Shown here: positions 35,831 to 47,900 of the stretch, in pieces
How the letters are laid out: the number at the start of each line of letters is the position of its first letter
Numbering within the stretch: the first letter of the stretch is position 1
DNA from: Trachythela sp. YZ-2020
Taxonomy: Eukaryota > Cnidaria > Anthozoa > Malacalcyonacea > Clavulariidae
Assembly: GCA_016169945.1 (NCBI GenBank)
Contig: JADLSH010000162.1
Span: forward strand, 248,001-312,000
Reading direction: 5' to 3'
Length of the DNA: 64,000 nt
The notes under the pieces: generated by a model
Seen by the model: the letters and a program-made list of their open reading frames with translations, nothing else
Told to the model about the DNA's origin: nothing
Databases searched by the model: none
Program-made: the position numbers and the translations under genes

Positions 35831-36849
35831 GATGTTGATAATGAAATTTGCAAGTCTGCTATGAGCGTTCAAAGCACAATATTAATTGTGTGAAAACTAA
35901 ATAGATTATGTCATGAAAATTATTTATGTTTTAAGAGTTTCCAATACCTTAAAGCAACTTTTCAGTGTTTCACAAACATTTTCGATTGTAGTCTTTTCTG
36001 AAAACAAAGTAAGTAGAGGCTTAAACCAAAATCACTGTAAAATGCAGTTAGTCTTGTATTCGCAATGAAATTAACATACGCTGAAAACAAGCAGAGCAGA
36101 GGAATGATTTCAAGATAAAATCAATAGAATTTGTTGGATTCTTTTTATTCATTTTTTCAATTCCCATGGGAATACATATGCTTTGTTTTCATGCTAATGT
36201 TGGTTTCATACAGTGAAAATTTGACTTTATAATGAATCCTCTTTGATTAAATATGATAAGTACCTTGTTACTTTCAGGTAAAACAATGGAACAATTAATT
36301 CATTGTTTGTGTGCACTAAAGCAAATTACGTAAGTGGGTTGAGAGCAGCTGCGATATACCATGCAAATGAAGGCGTTCCGGTTAAATGAGTATGGGAATT
36401 GCGTTTCATATCAATATTTCTAATATACATTTCGACTTGTTTAAACTACATTGATAAACTGTTTTTCGGTTTAGATTAAATTGCTGGTATGTCCTATTTC
36501 TTTTTCAATTCAAATTTGTCAATTGATAAAAAATAGTTTTTTTATATTCTAAAATATGTTCGCGCACAACACTACGCATTCTCATGCTTATTTGACCGAG
36601 CCTCTGGTTTAGGTAAGTCTTCCGTGTATACCTACTTCGGATCAGTTAACAAAACAAAAAGCCCATGTCCTTTCAGTTAAGGTTCTACGTTTCGAAACTG
36701 AATCCAAAACTCAGTCTAAGTGGGTTATAGGATAGCTATTGTAACGTAATTTATCCTTTTTATTTTGCTTTTTTGTTTATAACGTAATTTTTTTAGGCAG
36801 CTTAGAACTGAGGCAGACAGGCAGAATGAGGCAGCCGAGGCAGTGGGTA

Positions 36850-37305
36850 GGGATCAGTGGGGGACCTTGTCATTTCGGCCATGGGATTCAAATTTGCATG
36901 CTAAGTATTTGTTACTAACATTTGTTGTTTCACATTTGCTAGGTATGCGCGGCTGCTCTCAAGAGAAGATCAACTTAGCAAGTTGCATTTCATTTGCATT
37001 TGCAAGGTTGGTCTTCTCTTTGCCACGATACCCCGGCTGGCTCTCCGAGTGCCACTTCTAGAAGTGCTGTAAGTACCTCTACAATGTGTGGAGGCACTTC
37101 TACTTAAAGTGGCACTTGGAGAGCTGGCCAGGGTTTGGGGGAGGGCTCTTTGCCTCGGTACCCTGGCCAGCTCTCCGAGTGCTACTTCTACTTAAAGTAG
37201 ATGTAGTATTTGGGGAGCTGGCTGGGGTAGCGAGGCGAAGAGCCCTCCCCCAAGGGGGATATATTTTTTTATTCAAATTTTCAATTCCCATGGGAATTGA
37301 ATTTT
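36850..37305. repeat. GC-rich multi-hairpin block, right copy
   Basis: This is the inverted counterpart of 7,203-7,660, with the same GCTGGCCAGGGT and CCCATGGGAATTG landmarks. Small length differences exist between the two. No gene is supported. Confidence 0.6.
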
Positions 37306-37339
37306 TAATTAAGAGGACAGCACTGTATAATTAATGAAC

Positions 37340-38640
37340 AATTTATTGAAAAGATTGTAACTGTTACAAATTTATTAACAATAAAAGAGTACCACTACTG
37401 CATACTTATTTAAATAACAATAGAATAAAACAGAACATGGCACAAGAGAACATTTAACATTGTGTTCAACAAAAGTGAATAAACACAACATTAAAAACAA
37501 CTTGTTTGCTCAAGAATTAACAACCAAAAGCATCAACTCTTGAGAAAACAAGAGAACTTGGTCTTTTCAAGATAAATGTTTACACTTCAAGATTAATAAT
37601 TATGAAACAACTTTAAGTGCCAAATTCAACAAAATATACAAATTCGAAAGAGAATTCCAAAGTTCAACACAGAGTTGTTTCACAATTACGAAGAAAGAAT
37701 ATGGCTCAAAGATAGAGTAATTATGGTAAATTGAACATGCTTAGTTTTTCCATTTACAAACGCACTTAGCATTTTTGGTAAATTTACTGTGACTTTCACC
37801 AATCGTGTTCATATTTAAAATGCCTTAATATAAAACATCAATTATTGGTTCCATGATTGAACATCGCAGGAAGTGTAAAGAAGAAAATATCTTATCAATG
37901 GAAAATAATTCAGTTCTATCAAAAAAGAAAACTTCAAATCAGTATCTTTATCTTTTAGAGCCATATAATCTTTCTTATTGTACTGTATTTTTAACCTGAC
38001 AACTGTGAATTGGTTGGATAATGTTAATACAACATCGGGTGACGACAATGCAATTTAACAAAAATGTAGTTTAACAAAAATGTAGTTCAACAAAAATGTA
38101 GTTCAAATTTTCAATATGATTTCCAAACAATTGTATGCATCTCATACTCACATTCTGAACAAAAATTACGTTTCAAATTGCTTTGCTTAAGAAAACCAAA
38201 CAGTGGTACATTTCTTGTTGGTAAATTCAGTGAACCATCCAAAAATCACACAAAAGTCATAACAGATGTATTCTTCCATAAATATCTTCTCTTATATTTT
38301 ACTTTAGAAAAAGTTTTCGTTTTAATTCTTAAATATATTTGTATAGAAACTCATGTAGCAGAATAGAAATATCTCAGATGCAAACATGTAGTCACCATTA
38401 ATTAATACACAAAATTTGGTTGTACCAAGTTTTACACAAACATTAGTCAAACTGCAAGCTTTTCAATTATGAAGAAAACTTAATGACTGTTTTTAGATAA
38501 CCTAAGACAGGTTCTAAGTTATGGGTAGAAATTGTTTTAAAGTTTACTCAAATGAAAACAAATGATAGAACTAGTGGAGCATTATGCTCAAAGCCCTCAC
38601 AAGGAATTTTTTACCATTAAATATATGAAATATTCTGGAT
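37340..38640. other. Right-arm AT-rich DNA without a gene
   Basis: The part 37,340-38,235 mirrors 6,230-7,180. The part 38,236-38,640 faces the left-arm insertions and has no clear partner. No ORF has a recognisable product. A CAAAAATGTAGTT motif repeats three times near 38,058-38,103. Confidence 0.4.
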
Positions 38641-39926
38641 CTAAGAAAATAATTTCCACAAATCCTTAGAGATTTTATCAACGGATAATTGTAATTTCAT
38701 CACCATGTAGTATTAACATTAAAAAGGCAAACACAAATATCAAAACACATTGTTCCAATTTTAGACGGTATTCTTGTCAGGTTAAAAACAAATCTCTTTG
38801 AAGTATAAATTTACCTTTACTTACTTGTTGAAAAGACCATGTTCTGAAAGCCCTGTAAACCTGTTTTCTTCTATTACTATTATAACAATTATACCAAACT
38901 CTTACAAAGTGGAACTATTTGAACATAAAGTTGAACTGAAACCAACGAATTGATTCGAAAAATTAACGCATTTTAACTGCCAAACTAGAATATACTAAAC
39001 CAGCCAAATGTTTAAAATATTTTAAAGAATAGATTACTATATTTGAAAGAACAATGTCCTGTAATATCGCAAAATATAGATAATCTATTTGCTTTGTATT
39101 GTTCTGACTCTAATTTTGAATTTATACACAATGCTATTCTTTGGAATGTTTTGTTTGAACCCAAAATAGTTTTCCTCATGACAAAAAAACTTGTTTATTG
39201 TATTGCACCATTTAGAGCAGCTCAATGTATTTTAGGGATTGAAATAACAACTTAATCAAGTACAAATTGAATTGCTTGTAACAAAAAGGAACATTAAAAG
39301 AAAAGTGATCCTCCCTAATATTACCAGTTTTATTGATTGTTCATTTCTAACGCTTAAAAGTAGTTAACTTTACGATGTCAAAACCTTGCAGACCTATCAA
39401 GAATATTTGAAGGAATCCCAAAATAGGGCGCCACATCAAAACAAAACTAGGTACATCTTTTCATTCCTAATCCTTGAATTAGTGTGAACTTGGGTTACAG
39501 TAATTTCTCAAACAACTATTGGAACTTGAATGGCCAAGTATTGAAATTTCACCAAACAATCATATACTTTTAAAACCTTTTCATCATCTTTTCTTTGTAA
39601 AATACAAAACATATTCCAAAGGACATCATCTTAATTGTTAACTGAAGTGGACGGCTGGTTGTGGTATACTTTGCTTAGCTTGCTATGCTTGACAATTTTT
39701 GTCTCTTGTACCAACTCACACTACCCCAAAATTGCTGCTTCATGCAGTTCATCTGTATTCAAACAAGTTCCACTTTGTAATTTTAATAAACATAATTCTA
39801 ACTTCAAATATTTGTTTTAAACTTGGAAAAGTGACTATTGAAAATCACAAAGTTTGCTGCAAACTTTAAATGCACTATTCAAAATCACACATCTGTTTGG
39901 CTTGAGAAATAAACTGGCCAGTCAAA

Positions 39927-41311
39927 TTGTAGATCAATTGAAGTACACAAACTCAATACGTCCGCACTGAACAGAACTGCAACATTCCTCAAAAAACCTA
40001 TTCTATTTTTGTCCATATTACAACTCATGAATAATCCAACATAGGAATGAGTTTTGCTGGGTAAACAAAACAGAATTTATTAATGAACAAGGCAGTTCTA
40101 AACAGTGCTAACTTGGGGGTTGTATACATCAATTGATCTAAAATTTGACTGTCCACAATTTAATATTGCAAGCTCATTACAAAACCCATAATCAAATTTG
40201 AAAGAAATGCTGTGATTTTCAAATGAACTTTCCAAACTTCAAACAAATATCAGAAGTTAGTTTAAACAAGAGAAGACTGAGATGGTAGATAAGGAAGCCC
40301 AGTTAATGTCTTTTTCTTTAAAAATATTCATTTAAAACATGTTTTTACAAACAATGAACCATTGTAATTCTCTTCCTGAGGCTTGAATGAAAAATTATTG
40401 TTTATATTAAAATGATCTACCGATAATAGACAAAACAATATATTTTGACAAAATATTTTGGTTGATATTCTTTATCCTAAATTCTGCAGGCTGAATAATT
40501 AATATGACATAATCCGTCTGATTTCAAACATAAATGCTTTGGGTCTCTTATAAATTAAACCACCTCAATCTTCTCGCTGTGTTAACAATGTGACCAAGCC
40601 AAAAAATGACAATATCTAGACACAACAGTTTGTCACTCTTTGGCTTGTTCTGAAAATAAAATGGTTTGAAAATTAGAGGTTTGCTGTGATTGGTGGCATA
40701 AGAAAGCCTAATATCAAGCATCCATTAATGTCCATGAAACTGCAATTTTCAAGATTATTTATTGCAAAATTGGTATGGTAATATTTTTGCTGCCATGATT
40801 TCTAAAAATGAACAAAGCCACTGACCACGAGCAACCATGTAATGTTCAAAGCATTCCATGCTTAAACTAAAACATAGAAAAAGTATTTAGAACCTTACAT
40901 ATACTGTCACTGAGATATTCGTTCTTCGTGATAAACAAAACTTCCAACATTTGCAGAGATTCTTCAAACTTGCAACTTCAAATAGATCTAAAATATTTAA
41001 GAATATAATTTGTATTATTGATGATGTAAAGACGATGTAAAGATGACATCGAAACATCGTTCTAATAAAATAATCTATTTTTTATCGCTTTCATTTGTGT
41101 CAAAATTTGAGAAAATGTTGCTAATTAACATGCAAATGATTTATATTAACTCATTAGCTTGCAATGCGCCCAGATGTACCGATGTATTTTACTCTGTCTA
41201 ACGCCAGACAATTTTACTCTTTAGTGGTAGGATAATAGATAATCTTTAAACTAGACTTGCAAATGTATGCAAAATCAGGGTGTAAACGTGGGTTTCACAA
41301 CGTGTGACAGG
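39927..41311. other. AT-rich DNA without a recognised gene
   Basis: This is outside the palindrome. Apart from part of a dispersed repeat at 41,158-41,232 I see no inverted ends, RNA gene or convincing exon. Confidence 0.45.
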
Positions 41312-41312
41312 A

Positions 41313-41482
41313 CAGCAGATGGTGGTCAACTTCAGAAATGTTGACACTTATAGGAGCAAGAAAATTAAACTACATCTCTCAATTCTATTTATTTGCCTTC
41401 AAATACAAGACTACTATGTATAATGAAAATAATTATCATTATTTTCTCACTTTGATAACTGCAGGTTGACCACCATTTGCTG
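41313..41482. mobile_element. MITE family with CAGCAGATGGTGGTCAAC ends, copy 1
   Basis: The ends CAGCAGATGGTGGTCAAC and GTTGACCACCATTTGCTG enclose about 135 bases with AAAATAATG and TTTTCTCAC landmarks. Other copies lie at 44,599-44,776 and 45,414-45,568, and half copies near 54,165 and 56,340-56,385. No transposase is encoded. Confidence 0.75.
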
Positions 41483-41510
41483 TATGATAATGCTCAGTGA
41501 AATCCACCTA

Positions 41511-41830
41511 CCAGGGTGCATTCGGTGTAAATGCTACGCCGAAGATACACCAAAGCAGTCGCAACGCTACGCCAACACCCCACACTGGCTCTCACCCAAG
41601 CCAGGGCGTACGACTGTATGAGTAGTGACATTATTTTGGGCCGTAAACCTGTTACCATGTTACACCGTTTGAATAGTTTGACATATTTATTATTTTATTG
41701 GTATGTCCCGCCAAGTTAAAAACAGCGTACGCCACTACGCCAGGAAAGATGATTGTGCGCCAGTACGCCAAGGCTTACTGCAACTCTACGCCGAAGATCT
41801 TCTGATTAGACTACACCGAATGCACCCTGG
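41511..41830. mobile_element. hAT-like MITE with near-perfect 8-bp target duplication
   Basis: The ends CCAGGGTGCATTCGGTGTA and TACACCGAATGCACCCTGG are exact inverses. The flanks TCCACCTA and CCCACCTA agree at 7 of 8 positions, as expected for hAT. The interior repeats TACGCC several times. Open frames inside have no recognisable product. Confidence 0.7.
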
Positions 41831-41838
41831 CCCACCTA

Positions 41839-42595
41839 TTGGTGCGACTATAGCTAGACTAGACATTCCAAAGTCCTTCGCGGTTCGTTCCAATCTCTAA
41901 CCTAGCGGGCGACATGATTGTGGCAAGTCTATACCCAGAGGCGTCAATTATGTATCCATGAGGAAATCAAAATTGTGTTTTGAAATGAACAAGAAGTTCA
42001 TTTAACTGACTTTCAGCACTCAATGCTTGAATGACATCTTGCCAAACAGTTAAACGATGTTCTCAGCTAGTCAGCTTATAAAATTTCCTTTTGCGGATCG
42101 AGCTTTGGTGTCGACTAAATTAAAGATCCCGGAAAGATCTCAAAAAACTGAAAAAGCCTGCCTATTTTCGACGAATTAAACGACTTAGATCTTACTTACA
42201 GTCTCTTTCATAGGTTGGTTAACACTATTAACAACAAATTCCACCTAAAATAAGGTTGCAATTTCGGCAATCGACCAATAGTGAACGTACAAAGTACATA
42301 CGTTATGCCGAAAAATCGCACTAAACACGGGCTTGGTTCCCCTAAGATCCATATCTATTAGCAATCTAAGTACAAAATCTAAGTATTCCTGTACAAAAAC
42401 AGATATTAAATACAGCATATTACCTTCAAATAAACGTAGGATTCATGAAAAGGACCTTGCCAACTTCGCCATGTTTCTTGTCGAACCACTCGGAGAAAAA
42501 TTTCAAAATTCGGAAATGTTCGGAATTCCGTCGCACTCCCGAAGCAATGCGACGGCAAGTCGACTAATGCCGAACATTAACTTTGAGCCCGTGAT
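41839..42595. other. No gene seen
   Basis: The stretch contains a GC-richer palindromic fragment near 42,505-42,590 (GTTCGGAATTCCG, CGACGGCAAGTCGACT) related to 1,868-1,950. The 123-codon frame at 42,333-42,704 runs into the minisatellite and has no recognisable domain. Confidence 0.4.
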
Positions 42596-43570
42596 AGAAG
42601 TCCTTCACATTGCTACTTCATCTTATATATATGAAATGGTTCATCCATCCAGTGAATTAAAAGCAGATCAGTGGGTCACTGAACTCTATAGTAATACTGG
42701 ATAGAAGTCTTCATTGGAGTACTTCATCTTATTTAGATGAAATGGTTTAACCATCCAGTCAATTTAATGCATATCAGTGGACCACTGATCTGCATTAGTT
42801 TAACTGGATGGATGAACCATTTCATTTATATAAGATGAAGTACTGAAGTGAAAGGATTCTATCCAGTATTACTATAGAGTTCAGTGACCCACTGAGCTGT
42901 ATTAAATTAACTGGATGGATGAACATTTCATTTATATAAGATGAAGTACTGGAGTGAAGCGGGCCACTGATCTGCATTAGTTTGACTGGATGGATGAACC
43001 ATTTCATTTATATAAGATGAAGTACTGAAGTGAAAGGATTTCTATCCAGTATTACTATAGAGTTCAGTGACCCACTGAGCTGTATTAAATTAACTGGATG
43101 GATAAACATTTCATTTATATAAGATGAAGTACTAAAGTGAAAGGATTTCTATCCAGTATTACTATAGAGTTCAGTGACCCACTGAGCTGTATTAAATTAA
43201 CTGGATGGATGAACATTTCATTTATATAAGATGAAGTACTAAAGTGAAAGGATTTCTATCCAGTATTACTATAGAGTTCAGTGACCCACTGAGCTGTATT
43301 AGATTAACTGGATGGATAAACATTTCATTTATATAAGATGAAGTACTAAAGTGAAAGGATTTCTATCCAGTATTACTATAGAGTTCAGTGACCCACTGAG
43401 CTGTATTAGATTAACTGGATGGATAAACATTTCATTTATATAAGATGAAGTACTAAAGTGAAAGGATTTCTATCCAGTATTACTATAGAGTTCAGTGACC
43501 CACTGAGCTGTATTAGATTAACTGGATGGATAAACATTTCATTTATATAAGATGAAGTACTGAAGTGAAG
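42596..43570. repeat. 107-bp minisatellite with an inverted leading part
   Basis: The regular units begin AAGGATTTCTATCCAGTATT at 43,141, 43,248, 43,355 and 43,462, giving an exact period of 107. Units before about 42,790 run in the opposite orientation, and the switch occurs around a hairpin (CAGTGGACCACTG). Units carry the palindromic ATCAGTGGNCCACTGAT-type core. It lies downstream of the RhoGEF 3' end. Confidence 0.88.
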
Positions 43571-44280
43571 GACAAAACTTATCAAAAAACCGCGCGAAAA
43601 TTGTTGGTTTTTCTGAGTTTTTGGGCCTTCTGGATAAAGTTCGGAGATATGACAATGTAATTTATGTAGAAAAATATAAGCTACATTAAAAAATTGATTT
43701 TCAAGCATGCAGTAACTTAGTTTTGACAGTTAAAATAAGGATTATATAAGCTAGCCCAGCCGTCATATTCAAAGTGCTCACTGATGGCCAACAAGAAGGC
43801 GCGAAGCCAAAAATAGCACCACTTGAAAATCATCAATTTGTTTATGTTTTAGAAGGGTTAAAGCATGGACTAAAAGCTCAAGATAAAAAGCAACACCTGG
43901 AGTAAAGTGCAAAATCATTTTGGAAACTGCCGAAGTGTTTTCTAGTGTATTTTTTCTGAGTTAAAGACCATAGTTTGCTTCGGCACGTTCGAACTTTGTC
44001 ATTTGTTTCCAAATAGGAAAGCGATACCCCTCATTTTTGCTGCAGATAGATGTAAAACAGTCAAAACTAATCGGAAAACCACGTTTAAATCCCAACCAGT
44101 TAAGTCTTTTGATGAAAAAAGTATTTTTCTTGCAAATTTTCGCTCAAAAACAAACTTTTGACAGAATTTCTCTCACTCCTCGGAACTCTCCTCAGTGCTT
44201 TTGAACGTTCAAATTCCCGCGCATTGGCTTCAACGAATCATAGGCGCTTGATCATAGGAGTTAGCTTTCCAGTTTACTTA
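43571..44280. other. Intergenic DNA ending in a foldback-element end
   Basis: The last 70 bases (GGAGTTAGCTTTCCAGTTTACTTA and nearby) resemble one end of the foldback at 63,175-63,600. No gene is seen. The stretch runs straight into the Harbinger MITE at 44,281. Confidence 0.4.
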
Positions 44281-44451
44281 AGGTACGTTCACACGTTGCG
44301 ATTTGTCGGGCCGATTTCAGATGCACGTTAATGATATTTGAAAAATACGTGGCAAACGTCATCTGGTGACACCATCAACTGAAAATATTCGTCATTAACA
44401 TTCAGCAAAACCTAAAATCGGCCCGACAAATCGCTGTGTGTGAACGTACCT
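44281..44451. mobile_element. Harbinger-type MITE, 171 bp, copy 2
   Basis: It has the same AGGTACGTTCACAC ends and the same length as the copy at 27,127, and is flanked by TTA (44,278-44,280 and 44,452-44,454). Confidence 0.87.
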
Positions 44452-44598
44452 TTAGAGTTCACCACTGAGCTAGTGACTGACCTCCCAACAAAACAGGGCT
44501 TTTTGAAGAAAAACAGATATCTCCAACAAAACAAGATTTAGTGTCCTTGCACAGTACATGTTTACGATTAGCTGAGTTTCAATAAGCATTGCGAGAGA

Positions 44599-44776
44599 GC
44601 AGATAATGGTCAACTTCAGTCTACAGAAATGTTAACTGTTACGGGAGAAAACAAATTGAGCTAAATCTCCCCATGCTGCTAATTTACCACAACTGTAAAT
44701 ACAAAACTACTTCATATAATGCAAGGAATTAACATTATTTTCTCACTCTGAAAACTGCCAGTTGACCACCATCTGC
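44599..44776. mobile_element. MITE family with CAGCAGATGGTGGTCAAC ends, copy 2
   Basis: The ends GCAGATAATGGTCAAC and GTTGACCACCATCTGC and the interior TATTTTCTCACTCTG match copy 1. It lies just 3' of the RhoGEF stop codon. Confidence 0.72.
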
Positions 44777-44979
44777 AGGACCCTGTGTATAACACTTTTA
44801 ACTATGTTTTAGCTAGAAATAAGCGAATGTGGTTGGTTAATTTACTTTCCCTTAAACTATAGCTTAACTTTAACTATTATTAATACAACCAGCCCCTAAA
44901 GAACCTTCAGACATCTGGGGTAAAATAATCAGTTTTTGAACAACTGACCCTTGTCCTAGAACTATATATGACAAGAAAT

Positions 44980-47900
44980 CTATTTATTAGCCTCTAAAAC
45001 TTGTCTGTTGTTAATAGTTGTTCTTTTGCAAGTGTTTAGTAAACATATCCAGTTGCATTTTGCTTCAGAAGATCTGGCTTGGCATATCCAACGTTTTTTG
45101 TTTGTCACGATTATAAAGGCATTTTGTGTATCTGAAAGACAAAATTGGGTTTCACTAAGCAGAATTTTGAAGGTTTTTGTAGATTATATACATATTTTTA
45201 GACCTAACCAGGAACAGTTGCAACCTTAGGCAGGAATCCTCTGGCAGGAATCGAACCTGCGACCCTGCGATTCCGGTGCAGCGCTCTAACCAACTGAGCT
45301 ACAGAGTCTAGTTGTCAAGAGCTACCCACAAGTTTATATATATATACTTGGGTGATGTCGATGTTTGGTATATTACGGGTGATATTTTGGGTATCTCGTT
45401 CGATCATATTGTGCAGCAGATGGTAGTCGCCTGCTAATTATCAGAGTGAGAAAATAATGTGAATACTTTTTATCATATAATGTGTAGCACTCTTGAATTT
45501 GATTTGAGAGAGTCATTTTAATTTTCTTGCTCCCATATCAGTGTATGAAGTTGACCCATCATCTGCTGCGCGATAGAACCAATCATATGGCCGTGCCCCC
45601 GCCCCCACCCCCCTGTGCATTTGATGTTTTTATAAGTTGAAAATCATTGTTGTGATGAAAGAAAACGTTTTTGGCCACTTACCAAACATTTGGAGTAGTT
45701 TAAAGCAAAGTATGACCTTTTGCGGTGAAATCGAAGACCGATGTACTTACATTTTGTATCGCTGATTTCCTCCAATTTCAGAGTGGATAACGCCAGCGAT
45801 TGATGGTATCTAAATAGAAAACAGGAAAAATATTCCAACAGTTTAAACAAAAGATGTGTTCGCAAAAGACTTGAAGCAAGCTTGTCAACAATTTGTAACA
45901 ATGTTATCAAGTTGCTACAAGGTTGTCATTCACAACTTGTTGACAAGTTGTTGAATTGCAGGACGATAACAAGTTGTTGGAACAACTTGTAACAAGTCTA
46001 TTGAGTCAACAATCTTGTAGCAAGTTTTCAACAAGCCGTTGGCAACTTGTCAACAAGCTGGGAACAAGCAGTGCGAACACATCCTGATAACAAGTTGTTG
46101 AAACAGCATTGGTACAAGTCTGCTGCAGGTTTGTTACAACTTGTGCGTTTTTACGTGTGTAGGAGTCCGCTGGTCACAGAGATTACTGGAACATGCACCG
46201 ACCATTTTTAAATTTCAAATCACCCATCGATTATTCATATCAACTCACTTATAGGTAATTTCCAATATTCTTTGAAACGGTACGGCTGTGAGATTTTTGG
46301 TCGCCAAAATTAGGCAATCGTTGAATAGAAATAATCCTAAATTTCCAATGTTCTGAAACACTCTGTAAAAGGAAGGAAAAACAAGTTAAAAATGCATAAG
46401 TTTTCTTCAGCCTGAAAAGATATAAACTAACTTTATTTATACTGGATAGCTCTATCAGTTCTAAACTGTTCTTCCTAGAGGTCCAGTAAGAGTCATCTCT
46501 TATTGATCCAGTGTTACTACAGGAGGAAACCTAAACTAGACTAACTTTATTTATACTGGATAGCTCTATCAGTTCTAAACTGTTCTTCCTAGAGGTCCAG
46601 TAAGGATCATCTCTTATTGGTCCAGTGTTACTACAGGAGGAAACCTAAACTAAACTAACTTTATTTATACTGGATAGTTCTATCAGTTCTAAACTGTTCT
46701 CTCTAGAAGTCCAGTAAGAATCATCCCTTATTGATCCAGTGTTACTACAGGAGGAAACCTAAACTAAACTAACTTTATTTATACTGGATAGCTCTATCAG
46801 TTCTAAACTGTTATCTCTAGAAGTCCAGTAAGAGTAATCTCTTATTGATCCAGTGTTACTACAGGAGGAAACCTAAACTAACTTTATTTATACTGGATAG
46901 CTCTATCAGTTCTAAACTGTTCTTCCTAGAGGTCCAGTAAGGATCATCTCTTATTGATCCAGTGTTACTACAGGAGGAAACCTAAACTAGACTAACTTTA
47001 TTTATACTGGATAGCTCTATCAGTTCTAAACTGTTCTTCCTAGAGGTCCAGTAAGAATCATCTCTTATTGATCCAGTGTTACTACAGGAGGAAACCTAAA
47101 CTAAACTAACTTTATTTATACTGGATAGCTCTATCAGTTCTAAACTGTTCTTCCTAGAGGTCCAGTAAGAGTCATCTCTTATTGATCCAGTGTTACTACA
47201 GGAGGAAACCTAAACTAGACTAACTTTATTTATACTGGATAGCTCTATCAGTTCTAAACTGTTCTTCCTAGAGGTCCAGTAAGGATCATCTCTTATTGGT
47301 CCAGTGTTACTACAGGAGGAAACCTAAACTAAACTAACTTTATTTATACTGGATAGTTCTATCAGTTCTAAACTGTTCTCTCTAGAAGTCCAGTAAGAAT
47401 CATCCCTTATTGATCCAGTGTTACTACAGGAGGAAACCTAAACTAAACTAACTTTATTTATACTGGATAGCTCTATCAGTTCTAAACTGTTATCTCTAGA
47501 AGTCCAGTAAGAGTAATCTCTTATTGATCCAGTGTTACTACAGGAGGAAACCTAAACTAACTTTATTTATACTGGATAGCTCTATCAGTTCTAAACTGTT
47601 CTTCCTAGAGGTCCAGTAAGGATCATCTCTTATTGATCCAGTGTTACTACAGGAGGAAACCTAAACTAGACTAACTTTATTTATACTGGATAGCTCTATC
47701 AGTTCTAAACTGTTCTTCCTAGAGGTCCAGTAAGAATCATCTCTTATTGATCCAGTGTTACTACAGGAGGAAACCTAAACTAAACTAACTTTATTTATAC
47801 TGGATAGCACTATCAGTTCTAAACTGTTCTCCCTAGAGGTCCAGTAAGAGTTATCTCTTATTGATCCAGTGTTACTACAGGAGGAAACCTAAACTAGACT

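Larger units (their letters stand above)
25400..39926 (-). repeat. Right arm of the giant palindrome
   Basis: This arm is the inverted partner of 2,023-17,428. Divergence grows away from the apex: the first 400 bases differ from the left arm at only a few positions, while the outermost kilobase has frequent mismatches and small indels (estimated by eye). Arm-specific insertions are the Penelope-like pair at 27.48-30.14 kb, the MITEs at 27,127 and 30,225, and the SINE at 35,468. The left arm shows the uninterrupted site for the SINE and for the 27,127 MITE. Confidence 0.93.

Noticed and set aside
2023..39926. Whole palindrome as a Maverick/Polinton or other giant transposon with very long terminal repeats
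   Set aside because: No protein-primed polymerase, integrase or capsid frame is visible, and the outer ends show no target duplication.
45655..45750. Read-through of RhoGEF exon 45,751-45,809 into open sequence
   Set aside because: The frame stays open, but splicing at GTAAGT to 45,131 gives a better PH C-terminus (NAFIIVTNKKRWIC) with matching phase.
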